A stretch of DNA of 7,015 bases from Chitinophagaceae bacterium (GTDB lineage Bacteria > Bacteroidota > Bacteroidia > Chitinophagales > Chitinophagaceae): the NCBI GenBank assembly GCA_003151295.1, contig PLXD01000474.1, positions 1 through 7,015 of the forward strand. The letters run 5' to 3'. This document shows, piece after piece, positions 6,533 to 7,015 of the stretch. Made by a program: the position numbers and the translations under genes. Under the pieces are notes generated by a model. The model was not told the origin of the DNA, did not search any database, and saw only the letters and a list, made by a program, of their open reading frames with translations. How positions within the stretch are numbered: the stretch's first letter is position 1; the number at the start of each line of letters is the position of its first letter.

Positions 6533-6736
6533 TTATGTAGAATATTCTTTGGAAAGAATGATCAGGATCAATACGACCAATAAAACAAAAATAAATAAAC
6601 TCGTAAAATGAACGGACTTGTATAGCCGCTCCTTATCTTCTTTTTCCGCCATCCTGGCCCGCACATATAGTACAAAGCTGACCACCGATACGATGGCGCT
6701 GATCACGGCGAGGAAGGCAAGGCAACCGAAAATCAA
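6533..6736 (-). CDS. Small membrane protein with two transmembrane helices, unknown function
   Basis: About 67 residues with two hydrophobic helices (about 2-24 and 46-62) joined by a charged stretch (RARMAEKEDKERLYK, 26-40). This suggests a hairpin in the inner membrane. I do not recognise a family. The in-frame start is TTG at 6736-6734, one base past the stop of the SUI1-family gene, so translation is probably coupled to it. An ATG (6741-6739) overlaps that stop as ATGA but meets a stop after two codons. Removing one copy of a 5-bp duplication (6731-6740) would join this ATG to the frame as MIFG. No Shine-Dalgarno is seen for either start. The small size, uncertain start and lack of homology I can name limit confidence, but the clean helix-loop-helix pattern and the tight spacing argue for a real gene. 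Confidence 0.6.
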   Translation of the reverse strand: MIFGCLAFLAVISAIVSVVSFVLYVRARMAEKEDKERLYKSVHFTSLFIFVLLVVLILIILSKEYST

Positions 6737-6740
6737 ATCA
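6731..6740 (-). repeat. 5-bp tandem duplication at the start of the small membrane protein gene
   Basis: Minus strand reads ATATGATTTGATTTTCGG. The unit TGATT occurs twice in a row, covering the stop of the SUI1-family gene and the region between the ATG and TTG candidate starts. With one unit the ATG would read directly into the frame, and the upstream stop would be unchanged. Confidence 0.6.
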
Positions 6741-7015
6741 TATAATTTTAGTCGACAGGTATGCGTTCTTTTTGAACCATTGCAGCAACTTTTCCCGCTG
6801 GTCTCCCTGGATGATGATGATCCCCTCTTTGACCGACCCGCCGGTGCCGCAAAAAGATTTGAGCTTCTTACCGAGGTCTTCCAGATCCCCGTCCGTCCCC
6901 TGGAAACCCTCCACCAGGGTAACGGCTTTTCCGGCCCTCTGCCGGGTATCCAACCTCAGTTTTAGCTTTTGCTTTCCCGGGGCAAGGGTGTCCTGGCCAG
7001 GAGCGGGATCTTCCC
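6738..7015 (-). CDS. SUI1/YciH family translation factor (eIF1-like), C-terminal part, cut by window edge
   Basis: The last 91 codons of a SUI1-domain protein; the frame is open to the right edge, and as bacterial YciH-type proteins are about 105-115 residues, perhaps 20 are missing. Counting from the first complete codon in the window, the features are [16 protein letters not shown] (15-30), VTLVEGFQG (32-40), [18 protein letters not shown] (47-64), [16 protein letters not shown] (65-80) and a C-terminal KII. The [10 protein letters not shown] and QGD elements are the core of the eIF1 fold. In eukaryotes and archaea this domain helps select the start codon on the small ribosomal subunit; in bacteria the role is poorly defined and non-essential. 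A TTG inside the visible part (6953) could serve as a start, but family similarity continues upstream of it, so it is not the real one. It is the first gene of a probable two-gene unit with the small membrane protein. Confidence 0.92.
   Translation of the reverse strand, partial: EDPAPGQDTLAPGKQKLKLRLDTRQRAGKAVTLVEGFQGTDGDLEDLGKKLKSFCGTGGSVKEGIIIIQGDQREKLLQWFKKNAYLSTKII

Noticed and set aside
6618..6965. Plus-strand open frame of about 115 codons at the right end
   Set aside because: Antisense to the SUI1-family gene and the small membrane protein gene; no motif.
1..7015. Search by eye for tRNA, rRNA, CRISPR arrays, insertion sequences, attachment sites
   Set aside because: No cloverleaf, regular spacer-repeat array, transposase, integrase or terminal inverted repeats seen.

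Overview
The window looks like a stretch of a Bacteroidota chromosome, most likely from the Chitinophagaceae or a close relative (inference). The reasons are a Thermus-type isocitrate dehydrogenase with an extra C-terminal domain, an ApaG protein, a peptide-transporter (POT) gene of the long-loop form, leaders without Shine-Dalgarno sequences, TAnnTTTG-like promoter elements, and a LamG-type surface lipoprotein with a Thr/Val/Asp-rich linker. I see no phage, insertion sequence, CRISPR, rRNA or tRNA. No gap between genes exceeds about 290 bases.

Layout, left to right. The 5' part of purD (purine synthesis) runs leftward off the window edge. A 286-bp divergent spacer with nested inverted repeats separates it from a rightward POT peptide/H+ symporter gene. 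That gene converges, with only 22 bp between the stops, on leftward apaG. A 172-bp divergent spacer follows, then rightward icd. Downstream of icd is a 165-bp convergent spacer with a degenerate 7-bp tandem repeat. The rest of the window is leftward and appears more AT-rich by eye: a TylF/MycF-like O-methyltransferase, a strong hairpin terminator, a LamG-domain lipoprotein, a small two-helix membrane protein, and the C-terminal part of a SUI1/YciH (eIF1-like) gene that enters from the right edge.

The left 4.5 kb is core metabolism and transport: nucleotide synthesis, peptide uptake and the TCA cycle. The right 2.5 kb mixes an accessory surface or glycan set (methyltransferase, lipoprotein) with a small translation-related unit. 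The two most notable points are at gene starts. The lipoprotein has an ATG with a textbook signal peptide that is one base out of frame, separated from the body by a run of nine T. The small membrane protein has an ATG overlapping the upstream stop codon, and a 5-bp tandem duplication puts it out of frame. Either could be a sequence error, a switchable site or a real lesion. No complete undescribed multi-gene system is evident here.
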